Part shown: positions 22,586-30,873 of the stretch, one piece after another | Layout: each line of letters opens with the position of its first letter | Numbering within the stretch: position 1 is the first letter of the stretch | NCBI GenBank assembly: GCA_964551475.1 | Contig: CAZKCI010000001.1 | Location: 1 to 50,126 of the forward strand | Reading direction: 5' to 3' | Length of the DNA: 50,126 bases | Source of the DNA: CAZKCI01 sp964551475 | GTDB lineage: Bacteria; Auribacterota; Erginobacteria; Erginobacterales; CAZKCI01 | The notes under the pieces: model-generated | What the model was told of the DNA's origin: nothing | Database searches by the model: none | What the model saw: only the letters and a program-made list of their open reading frames with translations | Program-made: the position numbers and the translations under genes

Positions 22586-24304
22586 ATGAGCATCTGGAAA
22601 CACATCCGGCCCCGTCTTCAGGAGATCCTGCGCCGCCCCAAGAACCTCAGCCGTCCGGTCCTGGAAAACATCCTGGTGGGGACGCTGATGGGGATCCTGG
22701 TGGGGGTCTTCCTTCGGGGCTATCTTTCCAAGCTCGGGAATCTCAATCTGGACTGGACGATCTTCGTCCTGATGGGCCTGCTGATCGGTATCTTCAGCGG
22801 GTTCGAGCGGGCGAAGAAGGAGGAGCTGGAGGTCTACGGAGTCCGGCTGAGCGAGGCGGTCGAGAAAAGCGAGAAGCAGCTGGTCAAGACCGAGGAGAGC
22901 TACAAGAACCTTTTCGAGCGCGCCAACGACATCATCTTCATGCTGGACGCGGAGAACCGCTTCACCGAGATGAACAGCAAGTTCCAGGAGATCCTGGGCT
23001 ATCCGCGGGAGGAGTGGCAAGGGCGCTCCTTCTACGACATCATCACCTCCAACTTCCGCGACCAGGCCATCAAATACTACTGGGAAACCCTGAAGGGCGG
23101 GTCCACCCGTTTCGACCTGGACGCGGTCCATATCGACGGGCATGTGATCAACCTCTCGCTCGCCTCTTCTCCCGTCCGGGATTCCGAAGGGGAGATCGTG
23201 GGGGTGATGGGGATCGCCCGCGACATCTCCGAGCGGAAGAAGGTCGAGGAGCTCCAGAACAAGTTCATCGCCCACGTCTCCCACGAGCTCAGGACCCCCC
23301 TGACGGCGATGCGGGAGTTCGTCTCGCTCCTTCTCGATGAGATCCCGGGGGTGATGAACCCGGAGCAGAAACAGTATCTCAACCGGATCCAGTCGAACAT
23401 CGACCGTCTGACCCGGATGATCGAAAACCTTCTCCTCCTCTCGGGACTGGAGGAGGAGAAGATCGTCCTGGACAAGAAGTTGATCGACATCGGGGAGATC
23501 ATCCGCCAGGTGCGGGACGACTTCAAGGTGGGGGCGGCCAAAAAGACCATCCAGCTGGGGACGGCGGTCCCCGACAACCTGCCCCGGATCTACGCCGATC
23601 CGGACAAGACGATCCAGGTCCTGACCAACCTCGTCGGCAACGCCCTCAAATTCACCCGGGAAGGGGGCTGGATCAAGATCGGAGCCCAGGACAACGGCGC
23701 GGAGATCGAGGTCTGGGTCCAGGACAACGGGGTCGGCATCGCCTCCGACGACCAGGACAAGATATTCGACCGTTTCCAGCAGATCCGCCACGGCCACAAG
23801 TTCGGCCGCCAGGGCAGCGGACTGGGACTGGCCATCTCCCGCGAGATCGTCCGCCTGCACCGGGGCCGGATCTGGGTGGAGAGCCAGACCGGCCAGGGGA
23901 GCCGCTTCGTCTTCGTCCTGCCCAAGGCCCTCGCCCCCAAGGTGATGCTGGTGGACGACGATCCCGACCTGGTGGAGATGTTCAAGGATTTCCTCCAGCC
24001 CCACAACTACCGCATCGTCACCGCCTTCGACGGGGAGGAGGCGGTGGCCAAGGCGATCCAGGAGCTGCCCGATCTGATCATCCTCGACATCGTGATGCCC
24101 AAGATGAACGGTTACGAAGTGATCGGGCGCCTCAAGGAGAGCAAGCAGACCTGCGATATCCCCATCATCATCCTCACCGGCTACGGCCTGGACCAGGAGC
24201 GCCTGAACGCGCTCTCCTCCCGGGCGCTGCCCACTCTCTACAAGCCGGCCTCCATGAGCCAGTTCCTGCAGGCGGTGAGCGCGGTGCTGGAGAAAGCAGC
24301 CTAG
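22586..24304 (+). CDS. Membrane hybrid histidine kinase (PAS-HisKA-HATPase-receiver)
   Basis: Sensor kinase with its own receiver. Domains in 572 residues: two membrane helices (about 28-46 and 57-73) joined by a very short loop, a coiled linker (about 75-105), a PAS domain (about 105-220: YKNLFERANDIIFMLDAENRF), HisKA with phospho-acceptor His233 in VSHELRTPLT, HATPase (N-box VGNALKFT, G1 VQDNGVGIA, G2 GQGSRF), and a C-terminal receiver from 451 (VMLVDDDPDL) with phospho-Asp501 in LDIVMPKMNG and Lys553 in LYKPAS. All key residues are intact. With so little periplasmic sequence, the signal is probably membrane-borne or cytoplasmic through PAS. It starts 6 nt after mutS and precedes a lone receiver and pilB, so pilus control is plausible but inferred. 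Confidence 0.9.
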   Translation: MSIWKHIRPRLQEILRRPKNLSRPVLENILVGTLMGILVGVFLRGYLSKLGNLNLDWTIFVLMGLLIGIFSGFERAKKEELEVYGVRLSEAVEKSEKQLVKTEESYKNLFERANDIIFMLDAENRFTEMNSKFQEILGYPREEWQGRSFYDIITSNFRDQAIKYYWETLKGGSTRFDLDAVHIDGHVINLSLASSPVRDSEGEIVGVMGIARDISERKKVEELQNKFIAHVSHELRTPLTAMREFVSLLLDEIPGVMNPEQKQYLNRIQSNIDRLTRMIENLLLLSGLEEEKIVLDKKLIDIGEIIRQVRDDFKVGAAKKTIQLGTAVPDNLPRIYADPDKTIQVLTNLVGNALKFTREGGWIKIGAQDNGAEIEVWVQDNGVGIASDDQDKIFDRFQQIRHGHKFGRQGSGLGLAISREIVRLHRGRIWVESQTGQGSRFVFVLPKALAPKVMLVDDDPDLVEMFKDFLQPHNYRIVTAFDGEEAVAKAIQELPDLIILDIVMPKMNGYEVIGRLKESKQTCDIPIIILTGYGLDQERLNALSSRALPTLYKPASMSQFLQAVSAVLEKAA

Positions 24305-24495
24305 TTAAAACAGCAAACGAAACTAAAGTAAGCAGTGATCAGTCACTGAACATTTCTTCCGCTTTCTTCGCATTTTGTGGGACCCCGACCTTCGGTCGGG
24401 GGATCCAGGATGGCCCGGATCGCGGCGGGGACGCCGCTCCCACAGGCAAGACTTGTCAGCCATTTCAAAAGGATCGGGAAAGGCGCCCTAAGGCA
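24305..24495. repeat. Repeat-filled gap with REP element and hairpin
   Basis: AGTGATCAGTCACTGAAC (24335-24352, GATCAGT family), a perfect 8-bp hairpin CCCCGACC/GGTCGGGG (24383-24401), and a minus-oriented REP-like palindrome GGATCGCGGCGGGGACGCCG...CTCCCAC at 24417-24443. The hairpin could end kinase transcription, but it lacks a T-run. Confidence 0.75.
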
Positions 24496-24894
24496 ATGAG
24501 CGACGGTAAAAAGAAAATCCTGCTGGTCGACGACGAGGAGGATCTGGTCACGGCGCTGACCGCGCGCTTGGCCGCCTCCGGCTACGAGGTCCTGGTCGCC
24601 CGCGACGGCCTGGAGGCCCTGCAGAAGGCGCGCGCCCTCTTCCCCGACCTGATCGTGCTCGACCTGATGCTGCCCAAGATGGACGGCTACAAGGTGGCCC
24701 GCCTGCTTAAATTCGACCAGCGCTACGCGAAGATCCCGATCCTCATGCTGACCGCGCGCGGCCAGGATATCGACCAGGAAGCGGGGAAGAAGGCGGGGGC
24801 CGACGATTACCTGGTCAAGCCCTTCGACAGCGTCTATCTGATGAAACGGATCCGGGAGCTGATCGCCGCCGCCGAGCCGGTCAAGAGGAGTTGA
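24496..24894 (+). CDS. Single-domain response regulator (CheY-like)
   Basis: A stand-alone receiver of 132 residues. The acidic pair is at 12-13 (LLVDDEEDL), phospho-acceptor Asp56 in IVLDLMLPKMDGYKVARLL, Thr in MLTARG and Lys108 in DYLVKPF, so it should be phosphorylatable. There is no output domain, so it would act by protein contact or as a phosphorelay carrier. A TAAGG-type ribosome site lies close to the ATG. Placed between the hybrid kinase and pilB, it may connect the kinase to pilus ATPases, as lone receivers do in other twitching systems; no direct partner is shown by sequence. Confidence 0.9.
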   Translation: MSDGKKKILLVDDEEDLVTALTARLAASGYEVLVARDGLEALQKARALFPDLIVLDLMLPKMDGYKVARLLKFDQRYAKIPILMLTARGQDIDQEAGKKAGADDYLVKPFDSVYLMKRIRELIAAAEPVKRS

Positions 24895-24914
24895 AGCCCG
24901 GGAAAATCCAGCCA

Positions 24915-24970
24915 CGCAGGCATCCAGGCATGAAGAATCCTTAGTGTCTTCGTGCCTTGGTGGCAAAAGT
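24915..24970. repeat. TTCGTGCCTTGGTGGC repeat before pilB
   Basis: Contains CAGGCATCCAGGCATGAAG and GTGTCTTCGTGCCTTGGTGGC. A reverse-complement copy (GCCACCAAGGCACAAAG) occurs at 38695-38711, upstream of pilO. Confidence 0.65.
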
Positions 24971-25006
24971 GTTGTCGGTTCAGCGAGATCGTAGGAGGAA
25001 CGCGCT

Positions 25007-26854
25007 ATGTTCGAGGCGGATGAAGAAAAAATCCTCGGCGCCCTGAGGAAAAAAGGCCTGATCAACGAAGAGCAGGAGGAGAAGGCCCGCAAGTCCGGCA
25101 AGACCCCGCTCCACGAAGCTTTCGTCGAGATGAAGGCGCTGACCAAGGACCAGCTTTTCGAGACCATCGCGGAGGAGCTGGGAGTGGCCTACATCGACCT
25201 GGCCAATTATTCGATCCAGGCCGAAACGATCTCCCTGGTCCCCGAAGAAACGGCGCGCAAGTTCCTCTCCGTCCCGGTCTTCGTCATGGACAACACCCTG
25301 GGGGTGGCCATGGCCGACCCGCGCAACGTGGAGGCGATCGACCAGATCCGGATCAAGACCGGCCTCTTCGTGGAGCCCTATCTCTCCGCCGAGGAGGACA
25401 TCCGCCGGGTTCTGGACCGCCAGTTCCAGAACCTGGGCACGGTTCAGGAGATGATCGAGGACCTCGAGGTCACCCGACTCAAGGACGAGGACGAGATCCT
25501 CCCCGAGCTCAAGGACCTGACCGACGAGGCGCCGATCACCAAGCTGGTCAACCTGATCTTTGCCCAGGCGGTCCGGGACCGGGCCAGCGACATCCACATC
25601 GAGCCGGACGAAAACGTCCTGCGCATCCGCTTCCGGATCGACGGGATGCTCTACGAGATTCCCTCGCCGCCCAAGCACCTGAAAGCCGCCATCACCTCCC
25701 GGATCAAGGTGATGAGCAACCTGAACATCGCCGAGACTCGCCGGCCGCAGGACGGCAACATCCGGATGCGGGTGGAGGGCCAGACCATCGACGTCCGCGT
25801 TTCGGTCGTTCCCACCGTCTTCGGGGAGAACGTGGTGCTGAGGATCCTTAATCCACAGGCGATCGCCATCGGCCTGGAACAGATCGGCTTCTCCGAATTA
25901 ATGCTCGAAAAGTTTAACGAGGTCATCCATCGTCCGCACGGGGTTCTTCTCAACACCGGTCCCACCGGATCGGGCAAGACCACCACCCTCTACGCCGCCC
26001 TCCAGCTGGTCAACACCATCGACAAGAACATCATCACCGTGGAGGACCCGGTCGAGTATCGTTTGCGGCTGATCCGCCAGATCCCGGTGAACCCCCGGGC
26101 CGGCGTCACCTTCGCCAACGGTCTTCGGGCCATCCTCCGCCAGGATCCGGACATCATCATGGTCGGGGAAATCCGCGACGCCGAAACCGCCGATATCGCC
26201 ATCCAGGCGGCCCTCACCGGCCACTTTGTCTTCTCCACTCTCCACACCAACGACGCCGTCGGCGCCATCCCCCGCCTGGTCCACATGGGGGTCGAGCCCT
26301 TCCTGGTCGCCGCCGCTCTGGAAGGGATCATGGCCCAGCGCCTGGTGCGCCGGCTCTGCCCCCGCTGCCGGGAGCCTTATTCGCCCTCCGACCTGATCCT
26401 GGAACAGCTCCAGCTGGATCTCCCCGCTTCGGCGCAGTTCTACCGCGGCCGGGGCTGCGATTACTGCCGGGGGACCGGCTACAAGGGGCGGGCCGGCGTC
26501 TTCGAGCTGGTCGATATGACGCCGGCCATCCGCACGCTCACCCTGGCCAAGGCCCAGGTCGACGAGATTCGGGCAACCGCCGGGAAAGAGGGAACCCGCT
26601 TCATGAAGGACGACGTTCTGGATAAGGTGCTGAACGGGACCACCACGATCGAGGAGATGGTCCGCGTCACCGGCGCCAAGGTGGACATCGGGAAGGAAGA
26701 GGAGAAGGAGCCCGGTCCGGAGGGAGCGGTCGAGCCCCCGGTTATCCCCTTGGGCGCCGAGGAGCAGGAGCCGGAGGCCTCGCTCGCGCCCAAGGACGTG
26801 GACGAGTACCAGGACAAGATCACGCATTGGTTGGCAAGAGGAGGGGGGCGCTAA
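25007..26854 (+). CDS. pilB: Type IV pilus assembly (extension) ATPase
   Basis: Hexameric cytoplasmic motor that drives pilin assembly. The 615-residue chain has an MshEN-type N-terminal domain (about 1-145: ILGALRKKGLINEEQ, ITEEQ-like LTKDQLFETIAEELG), an N2 domain with the Asp box, and a GspE/PilB core: Walker A GPTGSGKTT at 318-326, VEDPVEY (345-351), Walker B PDIIMVGEIRD (381-391), His box, and a zinc-binding Cys set 451/454/484/487 (LCPRCREP, GCDYCRG). The RxLG-type c-di-GMP contacts of MshEN look degraded (EKILGAL, KTPLHEAF). A proline/glutamate-rich C-terminal tail of about 50 residues (from 562) is unusual. Start supported by TAGGAGGA 7 nt upstream. Confidence 0.95.
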   Translation: MFEADEEKILGALRKKGLINEEQEEKARKSGKTPLHEAFVEMKALTKDQLFETIAEELGVAYIDLANYSIQAETISLVPEETARKFLSVPVFVMDNTLGVAMADPRNVEAIDQIRIKTGLFVEPYLSAEEDIRRVLDRQFQNLGTVQEMIEDLEVTRLKDEDEILPELKDLTDEAPITKLVNLIFAQAVRDRASDIHIEPDENVLRIRFRIDGMLYEIPSPPKHLKAAITSRIKVMSNLNIAETRRPQDGNIRMRVEGQTIDVRVSVVPTVFGENVVLRILNPQAIAIGLEQIGFSELMLEKFNEVIHRPHGVLLNTGPTGSGKTTTLYAALQLVNTIDKNIITVEDPVEYRLRLIRQIPVNPRAGVTFANGLRAILRQDPDIIMVGEIRDAETADIAIQAALTGHFVFSTLHTNDAVGAIPRLVHMGVEPFLVAAALEGIMAQRLVRRLCPRCREPYSPSDLILEQLQLDLPASAQFYRGRGCDYCRGTGYKGRAGVFELVDMTPAIRTLTLAKAQVDEIRATAGKEGTRFMKDDVLDKVLNGTTTIEEMVRVTGAKVDIGKEEEKEPGPEGAVEPPVIPLGAEEQEPEASLAPKDVDEYQDKITHWLARGGGR

Positions 26855-26984
26855 AGCATATTTCATTTTTCATTTGGCAACTGTCATTTGTCAACGAGCT
26901 CGTCTTTTCCGCACCCGATCGGTTCGGACAGCGGCTGGAAACAGAACGTAAACAGTACATCGAAACAGATGCTCTCATTGTCCT

Positions 26985-27076
26985 TTGCTGTGGGAGCGGC
27001 GTCTGCCCCATCCCGAAATCTTCTTCGGGACCTGTCGCGATCCGTTTATAAATCCACGTAATCCGCGGCTTTCTTC
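26985..27076. repeat. REP-like palindrome plus AATCCACGTAATCCGCGG unit
   Basis: GTGGGAGCGGCGTCTGCCCC (from 26990), a CCCGAAATCTTCTTCGGG hairpin, CTGTCGCGATCCG (to 27044), then AATCCACGTAATCCGCGG (27052-27069). The first 55 nt closely match 49041-49095. The rest of the gap, from 26855, holds TCATTTGGCAACTGTCATTTGTCAAC direct repeats and nothing gene-like. Confidence 0.8.
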
Positions 27077-27101
27077 GGCGTCGGCCGCTCGTAGGTGCCC
27101 T

Positions 27102-27938
27102 ATGTACGAAAAATTCTGGGGACTGAAGGAAAAGCCTTTCAAGAACACACCCGACCCCAAGTTCCTCTGCACCTTTCCCCAATACGCCGACACGCTTATG
27201 AAGCTCACCTACGCGGTGAGGGAGAACATGGGCGCCGCCCTCCTCACCGGCGTCTACGGCTGCGGCAAGACCATGATCGCCCGCTCCCTCTTAGGCTCGC
27301 TGGCCAAGAACCGCTACAGCACCGCCTTTCTGCCCTATCCCCCCGCCTCGGGAGAAGAGTTCCTTCGCTCCCTGGTCCGGACGCTGAAATACGCCGATTT
27401 CCCGACGAAGAAGAACGAGCTCATGGAGGATGCCATGGTCGAATCCCTCCAGCGGCTGCTCGCCGACAACGAGAGGGAAGGGAAGGAGGCGGTGGTGGTC
27501 GTGGACGAGGCCCATACCATCGCTTCCGAAGAGGTTTTCGAGAAGATGCGGCTTCTCCTGAATTTCCAGACCGAGACCAAATTCCTCATCACCCTGGTCC
27601 TGGTGGGCCAGCCGGAGCTCGCGGGCAAAGTGGCCAACCTCCGCCAGTTCGAACAGCGGATCGCGGTCAAGTGCCACCTGGCCGCCTTGAGCGAGAAGGA
27701 GACCGCGGACTACATCGTCCATCGCCTGAAGATCGCCGGCCGGGAAGAGCCGGTCTTCACCGCCGCGGCCGTCGCGGAGATCTACCGGGCCTGCGGGGGC
27801 ATCCCCCGGAGGATCAACCATGTCTGCGACCTCTGCCTGATGACCGGTTTCGCCCGGAAGAAGACCGAAATCGATCCGGATATTTTCCGGGAGTCGCAGT
27901 CGAGGTTCGGAGAGACGGTTGAACCCGCATCGGCCTGA
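27102..27938 (+). CDS. ExeA/GspA-like AAA ATPase
   Basis: A 278-residue AAA ATPase of the ExeA/GspA group, whose characterised members help secretins assemble through the peptidoglycan. It starts MYEKFWGLKEKPFKNTPDPKF, the typical N-terminus; Walker A is GVYGCGKTM (about 48-56), Walker B VVVVDEAHTI, sensor region LVLVGQPELAGK, and a C-terminal lid GGIPRRINHVCDLCLM. ExeA proper has a membrane segment and a peptidoglycan-binding domain after this core; both are missing, so this is the ATPase module alone. The start at 27102 removes 39 residues that would be encoded by the upstream repeat. It lies between pilB and the sigma-54 activator gene and overlaps the latter, so a pilus or secretin assembly role is likely but inferred. 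Confidence 0.87.
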   Translation: MYEKFWGLKEKPFKNTPDPKFLCTFPQYADTLMKLTYAVRENMGAALLTGVYGCGKTMIARSLLGSLAKNRYSTAFLPYPPASGEEFLRSLVRTLKYADFPTKKNELMEDAMVESLQRLLADNEREGKEAVVVVDEAHTIASEEVFEKMRLLLNFQTETKFLITLVLVGQPELAGKVANLRQFEQRIAVKCHLAALSEKETADYIVHRLKIAGREEPVFTAAAVAEIYRACGGIPRRINHVCDLCLMTGFARKKTEIDPDIFRESQSRFGETVEPASA

Positions 27939-29322
27939 CGTGAAGGATTCCCTGCTCTTAGTCCATCAGAACCGGAAAGTTCTCGCCGCCTGGGAAGCGG
28001 CGGCGGCGGCGTGGTCCGTCAACTGCCGTTCGATCCGGGATCCCTTCGCCGCCCTGCAGATGCTTCAATTGGAGCCGTTTTTTGCCGTGGTCTGCCACTC
28101 CGGCCTCCCCCTCCTCTCCGGTCCCGAGCTCTGCCGCCGAATCCGCGACGCCGCGCCCTCCGCCCTTCTGGTCCTGGCGGCGGAGGAGGGGGGGAGGCCC
28201 CCGCCGGAGAACCGGGCCGGGGAGCGAACGGCGTGGGACATCGGCCCCGTTCTTCTCACTCCCGAGCGCTGGCCGGAGATCATGGGGCTGCTCCTTCTCG
28301 TCTCCGGGATTCTTCTCGATCCGGCCCGCGACGTCCGCGATTTTTTTTACCCTTCCCCGGGATACGATGAGATCGTCGGCCGCTCGGCTCGCCTCCGGGA
28401 GATCTTCTCCCTGATCGACAAGGTCCGCGACCAGGACATCACGGTTCTGATCCAGGGGGAGTCGGGCACGGGCAAAGAGCTGGCGGCACGGGCCATCCAC
28501 CGGCGGTCGCGGCGGGCTTCCCAGCCGTTCATATCCGTCAACTGCGCCGCCCTGCCCGAGACCCTGCTCGAAAGCGAGCTCTTCGGACATGAGAAAGGCG
28601 CCTTCACCGGAGCCTCCACCCGGGTGATCGGCCGTTTCGAGCAGGCCGACCGGGGTTGTCTTTTCCTGGACGAGATCGGCGACATGTCTCCGGCCACCCA
28701 GGCCAAGATCCTGAGAGTGCTCGAGGGGCACGAATTTGAAAGGGTGGGGGGGAGGGAGAAGATCCGGGTCGACGTCCGGATCATCGCCGCCACCAATCGC
28801 GACCTGAAGGCTCGCGTGGCCGAAGGGAAATTCCGTCAGGACCTGTTCTATCGCCTGGAGGCTTTTCCGATCTCGCTGCCGCCTCTGCGGGATCGGCGGG
28901 AGGATATCCCCCTCCTCGCCGCGAACGTCCTCCGCCGCCCGGAGCGGCCGGTGCGCGGGATCACACTGGCGGCGGCCGAGCGCCTCCTCGGCTATCCCTG
29001 GCCGGGAAATGTCCGGGAGCTGGAAAATGTCGTCAGCCGGGCGGCCATCCTTTCCGAAGGAGGGCTGATCGGCGTTTCGGAGATCCACGTGGGGGCTTTT
29101 CCGCCGCCGCCGCCGGCCCGTCCGGAAGCGGTTCCGGCGCCGCCCGCCGCCCCGGCTGAGCCGGAGAGGGTCCGGACGCTCCGGGAAGCGGAGGAAGAGA
29201 CGATCCGCGCCGCCCTCCAGTCCTGCTCGATGAACGTCAGCCGGGCGGCCAAGGAGCTGGGGATTTCCCGGGCCACTCTTTACAACAAGGCGAAGGAGTA
29301 CGGGATAGCGCTCTCGCGCTGA
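27919..29322 (+). CDS. Sigma-54-dependent activator with degenerate receiver domain
   Basis: Bacterial enhancer-binding protein, 467 residues. Receiver-like domain about 9-135; AAA+ domain about 150-385 with Walker A GESGTGKE (180-187), GAFTGA sigma-54 contact loop (227-232) and Walker B LFLDEIGD (248-255); Pro/Ala linker; Fis-type helix-turn-helix at the end (NVSRAAKELGISRATLYNK). The receiver has lost the active site: HQN replaces the Asp pair at 16-18, His60 stands where the phospho-Asp should be (VVCHSGLPLLSG), and the Lys is Thr (VLLTPERW). It is therefore unlikely to be switched by phosphorylation. TTG start preferred for the GGAG site upstream; GTG at 27940 is an alternative. It overlaps the ExeA-like gene and is the obvious regulator of the sigma-54 pilin promoter at 30874. 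Confidence 0.92.
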   Translation: MNPHRPDVKDSLLLVHQNRKVLAAWEAAAAAWSVNCRSIRDPFAALQMLQLEPFFAVVCHSGLPLLSGPELCRRIRDAAPSALLVLAAEEGGRPPPENRAGERTAWDIGPVLLTPERWPEIMGLLLLVSGILLDPARDVRDFFYPSPGYDEIVGRSARLREIFSLIDKVRDQDITVLIQGESGTGKELAARAIHRRSRRASQPFISVNCAALPETLLESELFGHEKGAFTGASTRVIGRFEQADRGCLFLDEIGDMSPATQAKILRVLEGHEFERVGGREKIRVDVRIIAATNRDLKARVAEGKFRQDLFYRLEAFPISLPPLRDRREDIPLLAANVLRRPERPVRGITLAAAERLLGYPWPGNVRELENVVSRAAILSEGGLIGVSEIHVGAFPPPPPARPEAVPAPPAAPAEPERVRTLREAEEETIRAALQSCSMNVSRAAKELGISRATLYNKAKEYGIALSR

Positions 29323-29324
29323 CG

Positions 29325-29418
29325 GCAGGGTGGAGGATAGAGGGTGGGGGATAGAGGGTGGGGTGTCCATGGCGTCCATTTCGTCCATATCGTCCATTTC
29401 GTCCATAAAGTCCATGAT
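29325..29418. repeat. Tandem repeats: GGGTGGAGGATAGA and 9-nt GTCCATNNN array
   Basis: GGGTGG(A/G)GGATAGA occurs in tandem from 29328 to 29362, followed by six GTCCAT units at an exact 9-nt period (29365, 29374, 29383, 29392, 29401, 29410). The array separates the activator gene from pilC. A TATTCT box follows at 29424-29429, about 47 nt before pilC. Confidence 0.85.
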
Positions 29419-29476
29419 TGTGGTATTCTTTCAGGCGCCAGAGCGATTAGGGGCTCCATAACCTCTCGAGTAAACC

Positions 29477-30694
29477 ATGGGAAATTTCCGTTACAAGGCC
29501 CGCAGCGACGCGGGCAAGATCCTCTCCGGGGCGATCGAGGCCCCCTCCGAACAGGCCGTCATCCGCCATCTCGAGGAGATGGGCTACACCCCGATCTCGG
29601 TCCGGGCGGAGAAGGGCGCCGCCAAGAAGGAAGGGGGCCTTTTTCAGCGTTTCGAAAAGGTCAAGGGCAAGGATCTGGTGATGATGACCCGCCAGATGCA
29701 CTCCCTGATCCGGGCCGGGATCCCGATCTTGACCGCGCTCAAGATCCTGGAGCAGCAGAGCGAGTCCCCGCCCCTGACCAAGGTCCTCTCCCAGGTCCAG
29801 GAGGAGATCTCGGGGGGGTCGAGTTTCTCCGACGCCCTGCGGAAATTTCCCAAGGTTTTCAGCGATCTCTATATCAACACCGTGCTGGCCGGGGAAACCG
29901 GCGGCGCCCTCCCCGAAGTCCTGGACCGCCTCGCCAATCTCCTGGAGTCGGAGCAGGAGACGCGCAACGCCGTCAAGTCCGCGGTGCGCTACCCCATGAT
30001 CGCGATCATCGTCATGATCATCGCCTTTTTCGTCATGACCACCATGGTCATCCCCAAGTTCATCGGCATCTTCAAACAGGTCAAGATGGACCTGCCTCTT
30101 CCCACCCGGATCCTGATCGGGATGAGCAACCTAGTGAACAACTATTACTACATTGTTTTCCCCAGCATAGCGGCGGGGATCTACGCCTGCATGCGTTTCG
30201 CCAAGACCAAGTACGGCCATTACCAGATGGACAAGCTCAAGCTCCGGCTCCCCATCTTCGGCTCCCTCTTCATAAAGCTGGCGATGTTCCGGTTTTCCAA
30301 GATGCTGGCCACGCTGGAGCGGAGCGGCGTGCCGATCCTGAAGATCATCGAGATCGTCTCCCTGACCGTGGGAAACGAAATCATCGGCGAGGAGCTCAAG
30401 GATTTGCGCGAAGCGGTCAAAGACGGCAAGGGGATAGCGTCGGTGCTGATGAAAAAGCCGATTTTCCCTCCGATGGTCAGCAACATGCTGGCGGTCGGGG
30501 AGGAGACGGGAAGGCTCGACGAGATGGCCGAGGCGATCGCGTATTACTATGACCAGGAAATCAAGTATATGGTGGCCACGCTGACCGACCTCATCGAACC
30601 GCTCCTCACCGTTTTTATCGCCGCCGGAGTCCTCCTCTTTGCCCTGGCCATCTTCCTGCCGATGTGGAACCTGATCGATCTCACCAAGAGGTAG
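29477..30694 (+). CDS. pilC: Type IV pilus inner-membrane platform protein
   Basis: The GspF-family protein on which PilB and PilT act. 405 residues with two cytoplasmic T2SSF domains: the first (about 65-190) contains MMTRQMHSLIRAGIPILTALKILEQQ and FSDLYINTVLAGETGG; the second (about 265-390) contains FSKMLATLERSGVPILKIIEI and MLAVGEETGRLDEMAEAIAYYYDQEI. Membrane helices lie near 170-192, 215-240 and at the C-terminus (LLTVFIAAGVLLFALAIFLP). Length and layout are standard. It begins MGNFRYKARSDAGKILSG; no good ribosome site precedes it. The pilin gene follows after a regulatory gap. Confidence 0.95.
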   Translation: MGNFRYKARSDAGKILSGAIEAPSEQAVIRHLEEMGYTPISVRAEKGAAKKEGGLFQRFEKVKGKDLVMMTRQMHSLIRAGIPILTALKILEQQSESPPLTKVLSQVQEEISGGSSFSDALRKFPKVFSDLYINTVLAGETGGALPEVLDRLANLLESEQETRNAVKSAVRYPMIAIIVMIIAFFVMTTMVIPKFIGIFKQVKMDLPLPTRILIGMSNLVNNYYYIVFPSIAAGIYACMRFAKTKYGHYQMDKLKLRLPIFGSLFIKLAMFRFSKMLATLERSGVPILKIIEIVSLTVGNEIIGEELKDLREAVKDGKGIASVLMKKPIFPPMVSNMLAVGEETGRLDEMAEAIAYYYDQEIKYMVATLTDLIEPLLTVFIAAGVLLFALAIFLPMWNLIDLTKR

Positions 30695-30713
30695 ATTTCA
30701 GCCGCCGAGCGGA

Positions 30714-30855
30714 CAATATTTAGACACCGCCCAGATATTGGTCGGTAAAAGTGTATAAATGTTAGACTCGCCAAGGAATATTGGACTGGGATCCATCTGA
30801 AATACACAATCGGCGAATCTGCAACTAGTTGTGAATCAGGTTGTTGGGAATATTC
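30714..30855 (+). promoter_or_regulatory. Candidate upstream activator region of the pilin promoter
   Basis: This AT-rich, repeat-free stretch holds four related sites: CAATATT (30714-30720), AGATATTGG (30733-30741), GGAATATTGG (30775-30784) and GGAATATTC (30847-30855), plus a perfect palindrome CAACTAGTTG (30822-30831). They lie 20-160 nt upstream of the -24 element, where enhancer-binding proteins usually bind. Assignment as binding sites is inference. Confidence 0.4.
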
Positions 30856-30873
30856 TTTGCCGTTGGTGGTGCT

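Noticed and set aside
20717..24004. A 1095-residue open frame on the minus strand over mutS and the histidine kinase
   Set aside because: It is antisense to two clear genes, has no recognisable domain and is rich in Gly, Asp, Gln, Val and Arg, as expected for the shadow frame of GC-rich coding DNA.
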